Positions 19,303-28,529 of a stretch of DNA of 64,000 nucleotides are shown in pieces. Below the pieces are notes generated by a model. The model searched no databases, was not told where the DNA came from, and saw nothing but the letters and a program-made list of their open reading frames with translations. Location of the stretch: NCBI RefSeq assembly GCF_000012325.1, contig NC_003910.7, forward strand, positions 3,596,001-3,660,000. The letters are read 5' to 3'. The position numbers were made by a program, and so were the translations under genes. The stretch comes from Colwellia psychrerythraea 34H. Lineage in GTDB: Bacteria; Pseudomonadota; Gammaproteobacteria; Enterobacterales; Alteromonadaceae. Position 1 is the stretch's first letter. Every line of letters begins with the position of its first letter.

Positions 19303-20571
19303 TTATAACTGACCTAGCACTTGCGCAGGTTCTATTTTAGTCGCTCGCCATGCTGGATATAACGTTGCCAAAAGGCTCATAATGAGTGCGGTAATAATTG
19401 TGATATACACATCACTCGCATGTAGAACACTGGGTAAGTAGTTAATAAAGTACACATCGCCAGACAAGAAGGTAATTCCCATTAACTGCTCTAGCGTGCT
19501 AATAATATCGGTAAGGTTTAAAGCTAAATAAACACCGCACATAGCGCCTAACAAGCTGCCAACAACACCATTAACCAGACCTTGTGCAATAAAAGCCAGC
19601 ATAATGGTACTTGAGCTTGCTCCCATAGTTTTTAAAATAGCGATATCACCTTGTTTTTCATTAACCGCCATAATAAGGGTTGAAACAATATTAAAACTAG
19701 CCACTCCGATAACTAACACCAAGACAATAAACATCACCATACGCACTAGTTGAATGTCATTAAATAAATGTCCTTGGGTTCTAGTCCAGTTATTAATATA
19801 AACATAGTGGTCGAAATTATAGGCGACCTGTCGGGCAATTTTAGGCGCAGAAAAAACATCAGTAACTTTTAAACGTATGCTTTGTGTTTCATTCTCTTTA
19901 TATCCCATTACCTCACTGGCTAGCGTCAGAGGGATATAAGCTAACGTTTCATCTACTGTGCCACCAAATTTAAAAATACCAACCACTTCTACCTGACGGG
20001 TAATCGGCGCAGAAAACACTTGCTTAACATCATTGCTTCCCCCAGGTGGTGGTAACAATAGTTGTATTTTATCACCGAGTTCTACCGATAACTTTGTTGC
20101 CACACCACTACCAATAACAATGGTGTTTTCATTTAACTCACTAGCCATTAAAGCTTGCCACTCACCAGCAATAATATAATCATCAATGCTTGATACTTGC
20201 TTTTCAAGTTTCGCATCTACGCCACGAACCTCTACGGCCTTGAGCTTTAAACCGTGTTGTAGCATTCCTGTCATTTTAATAACTGGCGCTGCCGCAATGA
20301 CTGACGATTCTATTTCTACTTTTTCAATACTTTTTGGCCAATCTTTTATTGGCTCATTAACGCTGACTAACTCAACATGCGGTACTATCGAAAGAAGTTT
20401 TTCAGATAGTTCTCGTTCAAAGCCATTCATAGCACTAAGTACGACAATAAGCACAGTGACACCTAAAGCTATACCGATAGTAGAAGAAGCTGAGATAAAC
20501 GCCGAAAAACCATTCCCGTGTCGACCTCGGACATAACGCCAGCCTAAAAAAATACTTAACGGTTTAAACAT
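19303..20571 (-). CDS. lolE: lipoprotein-releasing system permease LolE
   Basis: Membrane subunit of the LolCDE ABC complex, which extracts mature outer-membrane lipoproteins from the inner membrane and hands them to LolA. It has an N-terminal helix (about 25-48), a large periplasmic domain (about 50-270) and three C-terminal helices of the FtsX type. It begins MFKPLSIFLGWRYVRGR, the family N-terminus. I place the start at ATG 20569-20571, which overlaps the end of lolD by eight bases and gives 422 residues, the same as LolC. It is third in the lolC-lolD-lolE operon. Confidence 0.93.
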   Translation of the reverse strand: MFKPLSIFLGWRYVRGRHGNGFSAFISASSTIGIALGVTVLIVVLSAMNGFERELSEKLLSIVPHVELVSVNEPIKDWPKSIEKVEIESSVIAAAPVIKMTGMLQHGLKLKAVEVRGVDAKLEKQVSSIDDYIIAGEWQALMASELNENTIVIGSGVATKLSVELGDKIQLLLPPPGGSNDVKQVFSAPITRQVEVVGIFKFGGTVDETLAYIPLTLASEVMGYKENETQSIRLKVTDVFSAPKIARQVAYNFDHYVYINNWTRTQGHLFNDIQLVRMVMFIVLVLVIGVASFNIVSTLIMAVNEKQGDIAILKTMGASSSTIMLAFIAQGLVNGVVGSLLGAMCGVYLALNLTDIISTLEQLMGITFLSGDVYFINYLPSVLHASDVYITIITALIMSLLATLYPAWRATKIEPAQVLGQL

Positions 20572-21340
20572 GACGTTCATTTGCCTGAGGTTCATTATCT
20601 TTAATGTTATTCGCAGGATCGGTGATACTTGAAGTAGGAGGTAATGCTTGCTCACTGTTATCCGAAAGTGGTCTTAATTGCCCTTGAACTAACTTTACTT
20701 GCCTATCCATACGATTCGCTAAGACCAGATCATGAGTGACGATAACAAAACTTGTCTGGGCTGTTTTATTTAAGCTACGAATCAATTGATAAATTTGTTC
20801 CGCTGTATCGCTATCTAAGTTACCGGTAGGCTCATCAGCTAACACTAAAGATGGCTTAGTCACCAATGCACGAGCTATTGCTACACGCTGACGCTCGCCG
20901 CCTGACAATTGTGAAGGTCGGTAATCAATTCGGTGAGACAAACCCACTTGGTCGAGCATTTCTTTAGCTGCTAACAATGCATCCTTTGGTTTTTCACCTC
21001 GGATCATTAATGGCATCGCTACATTTTCTTGAGCATTAAACTCCATCATCAAGTGATGAAATTGATAAATAAAGCCAATATGTTCATTTCTAAATTTGGC
21101 TCTTTCTTTATCAGACAACTGATGGATATCAATATTATTAATAAGCACCTTGCCTGAACTTGGCGAGTCTAATGCACCAGCAAGATGTAAAAAGGTACTT
21201 TTTCCGCAGCCAGAGCTCCCAACTACCGCAAGTAACTCTCCTTTATCAACACTTAGTTCTAAGTCATTTAAGACCTTAGTTTCGATGTCACCTTGTATAT
21301 ATGACTTAGAAAGCTGACAACATTGTAATACTTTACTCAT
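20564..21340 (-). CDS. lolD: lipoprotein-releasing system ATPase LolD
   Basis: ABC ATPase that powers lipoprotein release by LolCE. Walker A is GSSGCGKST (about 42-50), the signature is LSGGERQRVAIARAL (about 146-160) and Walker B LVLADEPTGNLDS (about 167-179). The 258 residues include a C-terminal polar extension of about 30 residues beyond the E. coli protein, which ends inside the lolE start. It starts 12 bp after the lolC stop, so the three genes are one operon. Confidence 0.95.
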   Translation of the reverse strand: MSKVLQCCQLSKSYIQGDIETKVLNDLELSVDKGELLAVVGSSGCGKSTFLHLAGALDSPSSGKVLINNIDIHQLSDKERAKFRNEHIGFIYQFHHLMMEFNAQENVAMPLMIRGEKPKDALLAAKEMLDQVGLSHRIDYRPSQLSGGERQRVAIARALVTKPSLVLADEPTGNLDSDTAEQIYQLIRSLNKTAQTSFVIVTHDLVLANRMDRQVKLVQGQLRPLSDNSEQALPPTSSITDPANNIKDNEPQANERHV

Positions 21341-21352
21341 TAATTTTTGGCC

Positions 21353-22621
21353 TTATTCATTTCGTAATACCTGAGCTGGCTGAGTAGTCGAGGCTTGGTA
21401 TGCAGGATAAAGTGTGGCAAGAAAGCTCATTGCGAGTGCAGATAAAATAATAGTAAGCACATCAAACCACTCAAGTTTTATTGGTAAGTCTTGCATACCA
21501 AAACCAAATAAATTAACCCCTACCACTAACAAGATACTGTTCAAATTTAGCGCTAATATCACGCCAAGAAGTCCACCTAAGCTAACTCCCCACAGGCCAT
21601 TAACCATACCTTGAGTGATAAATATTTTTATAACCTCAATTCGCGCTAAACCTAATGTTTGCAATATGCCTATTTCAGCTTGTTTTTCAACAACAACCAT
21701 CACTAACGCAGAAACAATATTAAATGCAGCCACAGCCACGATTAAACTTAACATTAACCACATCATATTTTTTTCCATTTTCACGGCTGAAAATAATGCT
21801 CCTTGGCTCTCATCCCAAGTACTAAAATTAATAGAATCGAGTGTTTTACTATGCTCTGTATTTTGTTGCTTCTGCTCAAGGTTTTTCACTACGGTTTTGG
21901 CATTAAATGCATCATCTAAATATAGGCGTAATTTATCAATACCATCACCCGTTCGCCTGAGTAATTTCGCACCATAGCGACTATCAACGTAAACCATGGC
22001 ATCATCAACCTGTGAACCAATATGAAAAATACCCGCAACAGTAAAAACGCGTTGTACCGGAATGCGCCCCATCGGAGTAAAAACACTTTTATTAGGCAGT
22101 ACTAAGCGAACCTCATCGCCAAGAGAAACCTGTAATTTATTGGCTAAAGATTGCCCTAAGACTAAAGAATAACTTTGTGTCGAGAGATTCTCCATACTAC
22201 CAGCAACCATATGAGTACTTACGATATTTTTTTGTTCAAATTTAGGCATGATACCTTGAACTAAAACACCTTGAAGCCCTTTAGTTGATTGGATCAGAGC
22301 CTCACTTTCAAGAAAAGGTGTTACTCGCAGCACATTGGGTTGAGTCAGTAACTCTTCACGTAAGTTTTGCCAGGATTTCTCTTGGTCAGTACCCGTATCT
22401 ATAGTGCTAAAGTCACTAACAATTACGTGGGGAACTATACCTAATATACGTTTCTTTAATTCGCCTTCAAAACCATTCATTACAGAAACAACGGTTATAA
22501 GCGCAGCCACCCCTAATAAAATACCAACAGTGGAAAAGAAAGTTATAAAAGAAACAAAGCCTGTATGGCTTTTACTACGACTATAGCGTAGCCCGATGAA
22601 GATACTAATAGGTTGAAACAT
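21353..22621 (-). CDS. lolC: lipoprotein-releasing system permease LolC
   Basis: Inner-membrane partner of LolE; in the family the LolC periplasmic loop recruits the chaperone LolA. It is 422 residues with one N-terminal and three C-terminal membrane helices around a periplasmic domain. It opens MFQPISIFIGLRYSRSK and shares FFSTVGILLGVAALI and MNGFEGELKKRILGIVPH with LolC proteins. It is the first gene of lolCDE. The upstream 190 bp separate it from the divergent PilZ-like gene. Confidence 0.94.
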   Translation of the reverse strand: MFQPISIFIGLRYSRSKSHTGFVSFITFFSTVGILLGVAALITVVSVMNGFEGELKKRILGIVPHVIVSDFSTIDTGTDQEKSWQNLREELLTQPNVLRVTPFLESEALIQSTKGLQGVLVQGIMPKFEQKNIVSTHMVAGSMENLSTQSYSLVLGQSLANKLQVSLGDEVRLVLPNKSVFTPMGRIPVQRVFTVAGIFHIGSQVDDAMVYVDSRYGAKLLRRTGDGIDKLRLYLDDAFNAKTVVKNLEQKQQNTEHSKTLDSINFSTWDESQGALFSAVKMEKNMMWLMLSLIVAVAAFNIVSALVMVVVEKQAEIGILQTLGLARIEVIKIFITQGMVNGLWGVSLGGLLGVILALNLNSILLVVGVNLFGFGMQDLPIKLEWFDVLTIILSALAMSFLATLYPAYQASTTQPAQVLRNE

Positions 22622-22814
22622 TGAGGTATTTTTATTTTATCTGGTACTGATTTAGATTGTTCTGTAGCATAACACAGTCACTATCATTGTCTGAGATAAA
22701 TAGCCGCTGAGATATTGTTAGTTACAATTCTCTACTATAAGTACTGCTATTGCATTAATTAATATGCTTTCAACTATTTATGAAAGCACTATCTTCTACA
22801 CGGAAATAAATAAC

Positions 22815-23417
22815 ATGAGCACTCTTTCTCTCGATCAAAAATTAGCACAATATGATGAGTTTTTTGCCATTGAACATGAGTTCTCGGTAAATATCCTGCC
22901 TATTGATAATACTGACGACTGCAGTTATGACAAATTTATTTCCAGTATGCCTATGCCTTTCAAACTCGCTACTGATATGAGCACAATAGATCAATCAGCT
23001 TTACGATCATTACAAGGCATAGGTAACAGTGCTTCTCAGCTTGTTAGCTTTCTTAATCAACAATCAAAAAAAATTGACTTACTTATTGGCTATATTCTGA
23101 GTCAGCAAGATGAGTTACAACATAGATACCAAGGGATAAAGTTTGGTGGCGGCGGTATTAAGTTTGTTACTCCAAAGGCGTTTAATATAGGCCAATTACT
23201 TGAGCTTAAAATATTCCTGCTAGAAAGTCACTGTGCTATATATTGCTATGGTGAAGTCATCGAGGTTGAAGCAGCTAACGAACTATTTATCCACAAAGTT
23301 ACTTTTCATTTTATTCGTGAAGAAGACAGAGAAACCTTAGTACGTGGCAGCTTACATGAGCAATCTAAACAATTACAAAAGCTGGCAAAATTACGTAATC
23401 AAGAAAGTGAACAGTAA
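22815..23417 (+). CDS. PilZ-like domain protein
   Basis: Cytoplasmic protein of 200 residues without signal or membrane segments. The N-terminal half is helical, and the C-terminal part (about 95-180) has the beta-barrel pattern of PilZ-type c-di-GMP receptors, including a Gly-rich GGGGIKFVTPK. The usual RxxxR and D/NxSxxG motifs are not clear (HRYQGIKFGGGGIKF is the nearest match), so it may be a degenerate receptor. I start at ATG 22815-22817, 17 codons into the longest frame, since the earlier frame lacks a ribosome-binding site. It is divergent from lolCDE. Confidence 0.65.
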   Translation: MSTLSLDQKLAQYDEFFAIEHEFSVNILPIDNTDDCSYDKFISSMPMPFKLATDMSTIDQSALRSLQGIGNSASQLVSFLNQQSKKIDLLIGYILSQQDELQHRYQGIKFGGGGIKFVTPKAFNIGQLLELKIFLLESHCAIYCYGEVIEVEAANELFIHKVTFHFIREEDRETLVRGSLHEQSKQLQKLAKLRNQESEQ

Positions 23418-23493
23418 GTCACACTCTTCTCATTAGAATATGATGTCGCACTTCATTGCGATAAAAAACGACTACCAATAAGGATTATAACCT

Positions 23494-23661
23494 ATGACAA
23501 TCACAGCCATAATCATTACAGCCCTCGCTATTGGTATTATAGTTGGAGGCATTTTAGTAATAAAAAAATCAGCGCATAAGTTCAACTTAACTGCAGAGCA
23601 GTTAGCCGATATTAAAAAGCGTAATAAAGAACTAGAAAAGGAAGAGAAGGATCAGGAATAA
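23494..23661 (+). CDS. small single-span membrane protein (DUF2897-like)
   Basis: A 55-residue protein. Residues 3-23 form one membrane helix with Gly-rich ITALAIGIIVGGILVIKK, and the remainder is a charged helix ending EKEEKDQE, probably cytoplasmic. The layout fits the small DUF2897 family seen in marine gammaproteobacteria; that assignment is from memory. AAGGA lies about ten bases before the ATG. It follows the PilZ-like gene on the same strand, 76 bp away, so they may be co-transcribed. Confidence 0.65.
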   Translation: MTITAIIITALAIGIIVGGILVIKKSAHKFNLTAEQLADIKKRNKELEKEEKDQE

Positions 23662-23670
23662 ACAATCTAA

Positions 23671-23949
23671 CTAACTTCGGTATAAGGTTTTTATTAAATG
23701 GTAGCCAAATTTTGTTTTTATAGGTCCATGAACTTTTAATAAGGGCCTTTTAAAAACAACATCATCAAATGCTTTAACCATTTGCCCACGACGAAACTCC
23801 CCTAAATCACCACCTTTTTTCTTAGATGGGCAAAGTGAATGCTTCTTTGCAAGGGCTCCAAAATTAGCACCTTTATCAAGTTGTGTTTTTAATTCTACCG
23901 CTAGTTTTTCCGTTTTTACTAGAATATGTAGGGCACATGCACTCGCCAT
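23671..23949 (-). CDS. ppiC: peptidyl-prolyl cis-trans isomerase C (parvulin)
   Basis: A stand-alone parvulin of 92 residues, cytoplasmic since there is no signal peptide. It shows the PpiC pattern ALHILVKTE at 7-15, [23 protein letters not shown] at 30-52 (ends FGALAKKHS and GGDLGEF), and the closing FGYHLIKTL. It catalyses proline isomerisation in protein folding. It converges with the small DUF2897-like gene, leaving only nine bases between stops. Confidence 0.94.
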   Translation of the reverse strand: MASACALHILVKTEKLAVELKTQLDKGANFGALAKKHSLCPSKKKGGDLGEFRRGQMVKAFDDVVFKRPLLKVHGPIKTKFGYHLIKTLYRS

Positions 23950-23987
23950 AACGTTTACCTATCAGATTATCATTGCCGTTATTATAC

Positions 23988-24034
23988 TATACCCAAGCAC
24001 TCTGAAACCTGCATATTGATTGGTAGTGGGTATA
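23988..24034. repeat. 47-bp TATACCC inverted repeat
   Basis: Begins TATACCC and ends GGGTATA. Read on the minus strand it aligns with the left end of the 264-bp element at 62831, including the TTCAGAGTRCTTG stretch, then closes on its own inverted terminus. Intergenic between ppiC and the carbonic anhydrase gene. Confidence 0.6.
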
Positions 24035-24124
24035 TAGATACTATCATTACAAATAATTACTTTTACTTACCTTTTCTATGACATAAAATGTCATGAATTT
24101 AACTACTCAATGTGGACTTAACTT

Positions 24125-24724
24125 ATGACAAAAATCCAACACCTGTTTGATAATAATAAACAATGGGCAGAAAGAATCACTAAAGAAGACCCTAACTTCT
24201 TTAAAGCACTATCTGAACAACAATCACCAAAATATTTATGGATAGGTTGCTCTGACTCCCGCGTACCTGCAAACGCTCTTTTAAACATGGATCCTGGAGA
24301 GGTTTTTGTACACCGTAACATTGCCAACCAAGTTATTCATACAGACTTAAATTGTTTATCTGTTATTCAATACGCTGTGGATGTATTGAAAGTACAACAT
24401 ATTATTGTTTGTGGTCACTACGGTTGTGGTGGTATTAGTGCAGCTCTTGATAATAAGAGTCATGGTCTGATAGACAATTGGTTACGTCACATAGAAGATG
24501 TTTACCGTTTCCATAAAGAAGAAATGGACAAATTGACTGATGAAACAGAACGTATTAACTTACTATGTGAGCTTAATGTTATGGAGCAAGTCGCTAATAT
24601 CTGTAATACCACTACCTTAGTCAATGCCTGGAAAAATAACCAAGATACGACAGTGCATGGCGTAGTGTACAACTTACATGATGGTATTTTAAAAGACTTA
24701 AACGTATCAGCTACGGGTAAATAA
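24125..24724 (+). CDS. can: beta-class carbonic anhydrase
   Basis: Zinc enzyme of 199 residues that interconverts CO2 and bicarbonate in the cytoplasm. Zinc ligands are Cys42 (GCSDSR, with the Asp44-Arg46 dyad), His98 and Cys101 in CGHYGCGG. Length and sequence fit the E. coli Can type. It is a single-gene unit with its own terminator, convergent with hppD. Confidence 0.96.
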   Translation: MTKIQHLFDNNKQWAERITKEDPNFFKALSEQQSPKYLWIGCSDSRVPANALLNMDPGEVFVHRNIANQVIHTDLNCLSVIQYAVDVLKVQHIIVCGHYGCGGISAALDNKSHGLIDNWLRHIEDVYRFHKEEMDKLTDETERINLLCELNVMEQVANICNTTTLVNAWKNNQDTTVHGVVYNLHDGILKDLNVSATGK

Positions 24725-24774
24725 GTTCTAACTTTCTAAATGATACTGACTTAAAAACTTAGCTTCAAAAAATA

Positions 24775-24809
24775 AAAAGCCAACAAACTCATAGAGCTTG
24801 TTGGCTTTT
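24775..24809. terminator. bidirectional terminator between can and hppD
   Basis: Twelve-base arms AAAAGCCAACAA and TTGTTGGCTTTT around an 11-base loop; A and T tracts make it usable by both convergent genes. Confidence 0.9.
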
Positions 24810-24835
24810 AAATTTACGATGTTTGGGACGTTTAT

Positions 24836-25891
24836 TTATAAAACGCCACGTTCCATTTGATTTAACTCAATTGATTTAAATAGAGTTGAAAAGTTTCCCT
24901 CTCCAAAACCCTGATCGTCAACACGTTGAATCATTTCAATAAAAATTGGGCCAAATAAATTTTTAGTGAATATTTGCAGTAAATAAGAGTCTTCACTTTG
25001 GCTATCAACTAAAATTTGATGTTCCTTAATACGCGCTTTATCTTCTTTTACCCAAGGTACGCGGTCAAAAATTTCATCATAATACTCAGGAACGATATTA
25101 AGTGTATCAACAATTGATCGATCTAACTTATCAAGAGAGCCAACAAGATCATCTGTGATAAAAGCTAAATGTTGTACACCTGGACCGTTGTACTCATTAA
25201 GGTATTCATCAATTTGGTTATCTTTACTGCCCTTCCCTTCATTAATTGGGATGCAGAATTTACCACAAGGTGATGCAAGTGCGTAAGAAATTAAAGCGGT
25301 TTTAACACCTTTAATATCAAAGTATCTAACCTCAGTAAAACCAAAGACGTCTTTATAAAAATCAGCCCATTTATGCATAGTGCCTTGATAAACATTATTG
25401 GTTAAATGGTCTACCGCTAAGAAACCTTTATCTTCAACTATTACTGGCTCAGCAATGTCTTCAAAGTCAGTGTCATAGATCAAGCCTTTGTTAGTACCTG
25501 TTTTAGCAAAATTTTCAATAAAATAGATAAGGCTATCACCAATACCAAAGATTGCGGGATATGGAAGTTTGTTTGCTTCATTTTCAGCAGATTTTGCTCC
25601 ACGCTTGACCGCTTCGTTAAAGGCAAAGTTAGCGTCTTCTACGCGCCAGCCCATAGAACAGATAGCAGGACCATGACTTTTAGCGAACTCTTTAGAGAAA
25701 CCCGCTTTTTCTTTATTTAATAAAAAGTGGATATCATTCTGATTAAAATATTCAACATCACGTCCTTTCATTTTTTTAGTTTTTGAAAAACCAAAGCCAT
25801 AAAAAGCTTTTTCCATAAAGTCTGAGTCTGGCGTGGCATATTCAGTAAATTCAATACCACACAATTTTAACGGGTTTTTGTTATCGGTCAT
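24836..25891 (-). CDS. hppD: 4-hydroxyphenylpyruvate dioxygenase
   Basis: Non-haem iron enzyme converting 4-hydroxyphenylpyruvate to homogentisate in tyrosine breakdown. It consists of two VOC-type halves. The iron ligands are visible as His in AVDHLTNNV, His in VQHLAFITDD and Glu in IFIEMIQR. The C-terminal GFGEGNFSTLFKSIE helix closes the active site. I choose the ATG at 25889-25891, with GAGAG upstream, rather than the ATG seven codons earlier. No homogentisate dioxygenase or other tyrosine catabolism gene is adjacent. An inverted repeat about 110 bp upstream may be its operator. Homogentisate can also oxidise to brown pigment in marine relatives. Confidence 0.95.
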   Translation of the reverse strand: MTDNKNPLKLCGIEFTEYATPDSDFMEKAFYGFGFSKTKKMKGRDVEYFNQNDIHFLLNKEKAGFSKEFAKSHGPAICSMGWRVEDANFAFNEAVKRGAKSAENEANKLPYPAIFGIGDSLIYFIENFAKTGTNKGLIYDTDFEDIAEPVIVEDKGFLAVDHLTNNVYQGTMHKWADFYKDVFGFTEVRYFDIKGVKTALISYALASPCGKFCIPINEGKGSKDNQIDEYLNEYNGPGVQHLAFITDDLVGSLDKLDRSIVDTLNIVPEYYDEIFDRVPWVKEDKARIKEHQILVDSQSEDSYLLQIFTKNLFGPIFIEMIQRVDDQGFGEGNFSTLFKSIELNQMERGVL

Positions 25892-25998
25892 TGTTATCTC
25901 TCTTTCATTCAATGTCTGTCTTAAAGCTATTATCTAGGGCAAATGATTAAAGCGAAAGTCCTCTAAGGACAAGGCTTAAAAGACGGTTGTAACAGAAG

Positions 25999-26018
25999 TT
26001 GTACGTGTCTTTGTACAA
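25999..26018. promoter_or_regulatory. inverted repeat upstream of hppD
   Basis: TTGTAC, eight bases, GTACAA: a perfect two-fold symmetric operator-like site 108 bp upstream of the hppD start. It resembles but does not match the TyrR/PhhR box. The regulator is unknown. Confidence 0.35.
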
Positions 26019-26400
26019 AAAAATAACTGACTGCTAACAAGCCTATACTATGGCTCGCAGCTTAGTGTAAAGAAATATAAACAGTCGATTGTTTGACTGC
26101 AGAAATAAGCAGTATTTGCTCATGTATAATTTAATATCTGCAGCTAAAGTTTCTAACTTCCTACTGGTAAAGCTAATACGCACTAAATCACCTTTGATTA
26201 ATTAGAAATTAGCGAGTTAACTTAATGTGGCTTTTTCATACTAGTTACAATTTAATTACTAATTTCCTTAGCAAAATCAGCCAGAACGACTAACCTTAAA
26301 ATATAGCAAGTGCTTTTTACCTTACCTTTGCAAGCTGTTAAGTGCTGGCTTTTACTATTTTAATCTTAGTGGATAGCATCGTATTTTTTTGGAGGTAGTT
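26019..26400. other. gene-free region between hppD and prkA
   Basis: No reading frame of note. The last part has two direct AAGTGCT copies (about 26310 and 26340) and a strong ribosome-binding site, GGAGG, just before prkA. The prkA promoter must lie here, but I cannot place it with confidence. Confidence 0.5.
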
Positions 26401-28335
26401 ATGAGTATTTTTCAACATTATCAAACGCGCTATGAGCAAGCTCAACAAGAAGAGTTTGGTTTACAAGAATTCTTAACTATTTGTAAAGAAGATAATCTGG
26501 CTTATGCTAGTGCATCCGAACGTTTACTTACGGCTATTGGTGAGGCTGAAATGGTCGACACCGCGACCGATCCTAGGCTGAGCAGAATATTTTCCAACAG
26601 AGTTATCAAACGCTATCCTGCTTTTGCTGATTTTTATGGCATGGAAGAAGCTATCGAGCAAATTGTGTCTTATTTAAAACATGCTTCACAAGGATTAGAA
26701 GAGCATAAACAAATTTTATATTTATTAGGCCCGGTTGGCGGTGGTAAATCTTCTCTTGCTGAAAAATTAAAGTCTTTGATGCAACAAGAACCCATTTATG
26801 TTTTAAGCGCAAATGGTGTACGTAGCCCTGTTAATGATCATCCCTTTTGTTTATTTGATGCTCATTCAGATGGAAAGATTCTAAAAGAGGAATACAATAT
26901 TCCTGGACGGTATTTAAACAATATTATTTCTCCTTGGGCTGCGAAACGCTTACATGAATTTAAAGGTGATATTGCCCAATTTAAAGTAGTGAAAGTTTAC
27001 CCATCCATTTTAGATCAAATTGCTATAGCTAAGACCGAACCGGGTGATGACAACAACCAAGACATCTCGGCACTCGTTGGTAAAGTTGATATTAGACAGC
27101 TTGAACATTTTGCTCAAAATGATGCCGATGCTTATAGCTATTCAGGTGCTTTATGTCGTGCAAATCAAGGCTTAATGGAATTTGTTGAAATGTTCAAAGC
27201 GCCTATTAAAGTGCTACACCCATTACTAACAGCTACCCAAGAAGGTAACTATAATCCTACAGAAGGGCTTTCAGCATTACCTTTCAACGGTATTTTACTC
27301 GCCCATTCAAATGAATCCGAATGGCAGACTTTCAGAAATAACAAAAACAACGAAGCATTCTTAGACCGAGTCTATATAGTTAAAGTGCCTTATTGCATGC
27401 GCGTTTCTGAAGAAGTTAACATTTATAAAAAACTACTTGAGCACAGTGAATTAAAAACTGCGCAGTGTGCACCAGACACCTTAGATATACTTGCACAATT
27501 CTCTGTATTATCTCGTTTAAAAGACCCCGTCAATTCAAGTATATATTCGAAAATGCGTGTGTATGACGGTGAAACGCTTAAGGATACCGATCCAAAAGCA
27601 AAATCCTATCAAGAGTATCGTGATTATGCTGGCATTGATGAAGGTATGTCAGGGCTATCAACTCGATTTGCTTTTAAAATTCTGTCACGGGTATTTAACT
27701 TCGATAGCGTTGAAGTAGCAGCAAACCCAGTTCACTTATTTTATGTATTAGAGCAGCAAGTTGAACGAGAGCAACTACCTAAAGAAATCGCCGAACGCTA
27801 TTTAGAATTTATCAAAGATTATTTAACGCCGGAATATATAGCATTCATAGGGAAGGAAATTCAAACCGCCTACTTAGAGTCTTACTCCGAGTATGGGCAA
27901 AATATTTTCGACCGTTATGTTACTTATGCAGATTTTTGGATTCAAGATCAAGAATATAGAGATGCTGAAACAGGTCAACTATTCGATCGACAATCATTGA
28001 ATGATGAATTAGAAAAAATTGAAAAACCTGCAGGTATTAGCAATCCAAAAGATTTCCGTAATGAAATAGTGAACTTTGTACTGCGAGCAAAGGCTAATAA
28101 TAATGGTAAAAATCCAGCTTGGACAAGTTATGAAAAGCTTAGAACGGTGATTGAGAAAAAAATGTTTTCCAATACTGAGGATTTACTACCCGTTATTTCT
28201 TTTAATGCTAAAACATCAACAGATGACCAACAAAAGCACGATGATTTTGTTAAACGAATGATGACAAAAGGCTATACCAGAAAGCAAGTGCGCTTATTGT
28301 CTGAATGGTATTTACGGGTTAGAAAGTCCTCTTAA
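26401..28335 (+). CDS. prkA: PrkA family serine protein kinase (YeaG)
   Basis: AAA+ protein of 644 residues with protein-kinase activity in characterised members. Walker A GPVGGGKSS is at 110-118, and the PrkA-specific C-terminal domain occupies roughly 420-640. It acts in the cytoplasm in starvation and general stress responses; in E. coli yeaG is under RpoS. The ATG at 26401, with GGAGG eight bases upstream, gives exactly the E. coli length. An in-frame TTG four codons earlier overlaps the ribosome-binding site and is rejected. It is first of prkA-yeaH-spoVR. Confidence 0.95.
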   Translation: MSIFQHYQTRYEQAQQEEFGLQEFLTICKEDNLAYASASERLLTAIGEAEMVDTATDPRLSRIFSNRVIKRYPAFADFYGMEEAIEQIVSYLKHASQGLEEHKQILYLLGPVGGGKSSLAEKLKSLMQQEPIYVLSANGVRSPVNDHPFCLFDAHSDGKILKEEYNIPGRYLNNIISPWAAKRLHEFKGDIAQFKVVKVYPSILDQIAIAKTEPGDDNNQDISALVGKVDIRQLEHFAQNDADAYSYSGALCRANQGLMEFVEMFKAPIKVLHPLLTATQEGNYNPTEGLSALPFNGILLAHSNESEWQTFRNNKNNEAFLDRVYIVKVPYCMRVSEEVNIYKKLLEHSELKTAQCAPDTLDILAQFSVLSRLKDPVNSSIYSKMRVYDGETLKDTDPKAKSYQEYRDYAGIDEGMSGLSTRFAFKILSRVFNFDSVEVAANPVHLFYVLEQQVEREQLPKEIAERYLEFIKDYLTPEYIAFIGKEIQTAYLESYSEYGQNIFDRYVTYADFWIQDQEYRDAETGQLFDRQSLNDELEKIEKPAGISNPKDFRNEIVNFVLRAKANNNGKNPAWTSYEKLRTVIEKKMFSNTEDLLPVISFNAKTSTDDQQKHDDFVKRMMTKGYTRKQVRLLSEWYLRVRKSS

Positions 28336-28360
28336 GTTGTATCTCTAACAAAAAAGGATA

Positions 28361-28390
28361 TATACCCGTTACCGAGCAAGATGCATGTTT
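28361..28390 (+). repeat. solo end of the TATACCC repeat
   Basis: TATACCCGTTACC followed by a 3' part ending ATGCATGTTT. It matches one terminus of the element at 62831-63094 but has no inverted partner nearby. It sits in the 194-bp gap between prkA and yeaH. Confidence 0.5.
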
Positions 28391-28529
28391 AAAAGTTTGT
28401 GAGCCATTTCAGTTGCAGGCACAGTAATGAAATAGGATTACTCATAACCTTCTATGATGAGTTGTAAATGACTTTTCCTACATTTTGAATGGTATCGGCT
28501 ATGTACAGTAAAAGAGATAAGGAGAACGT

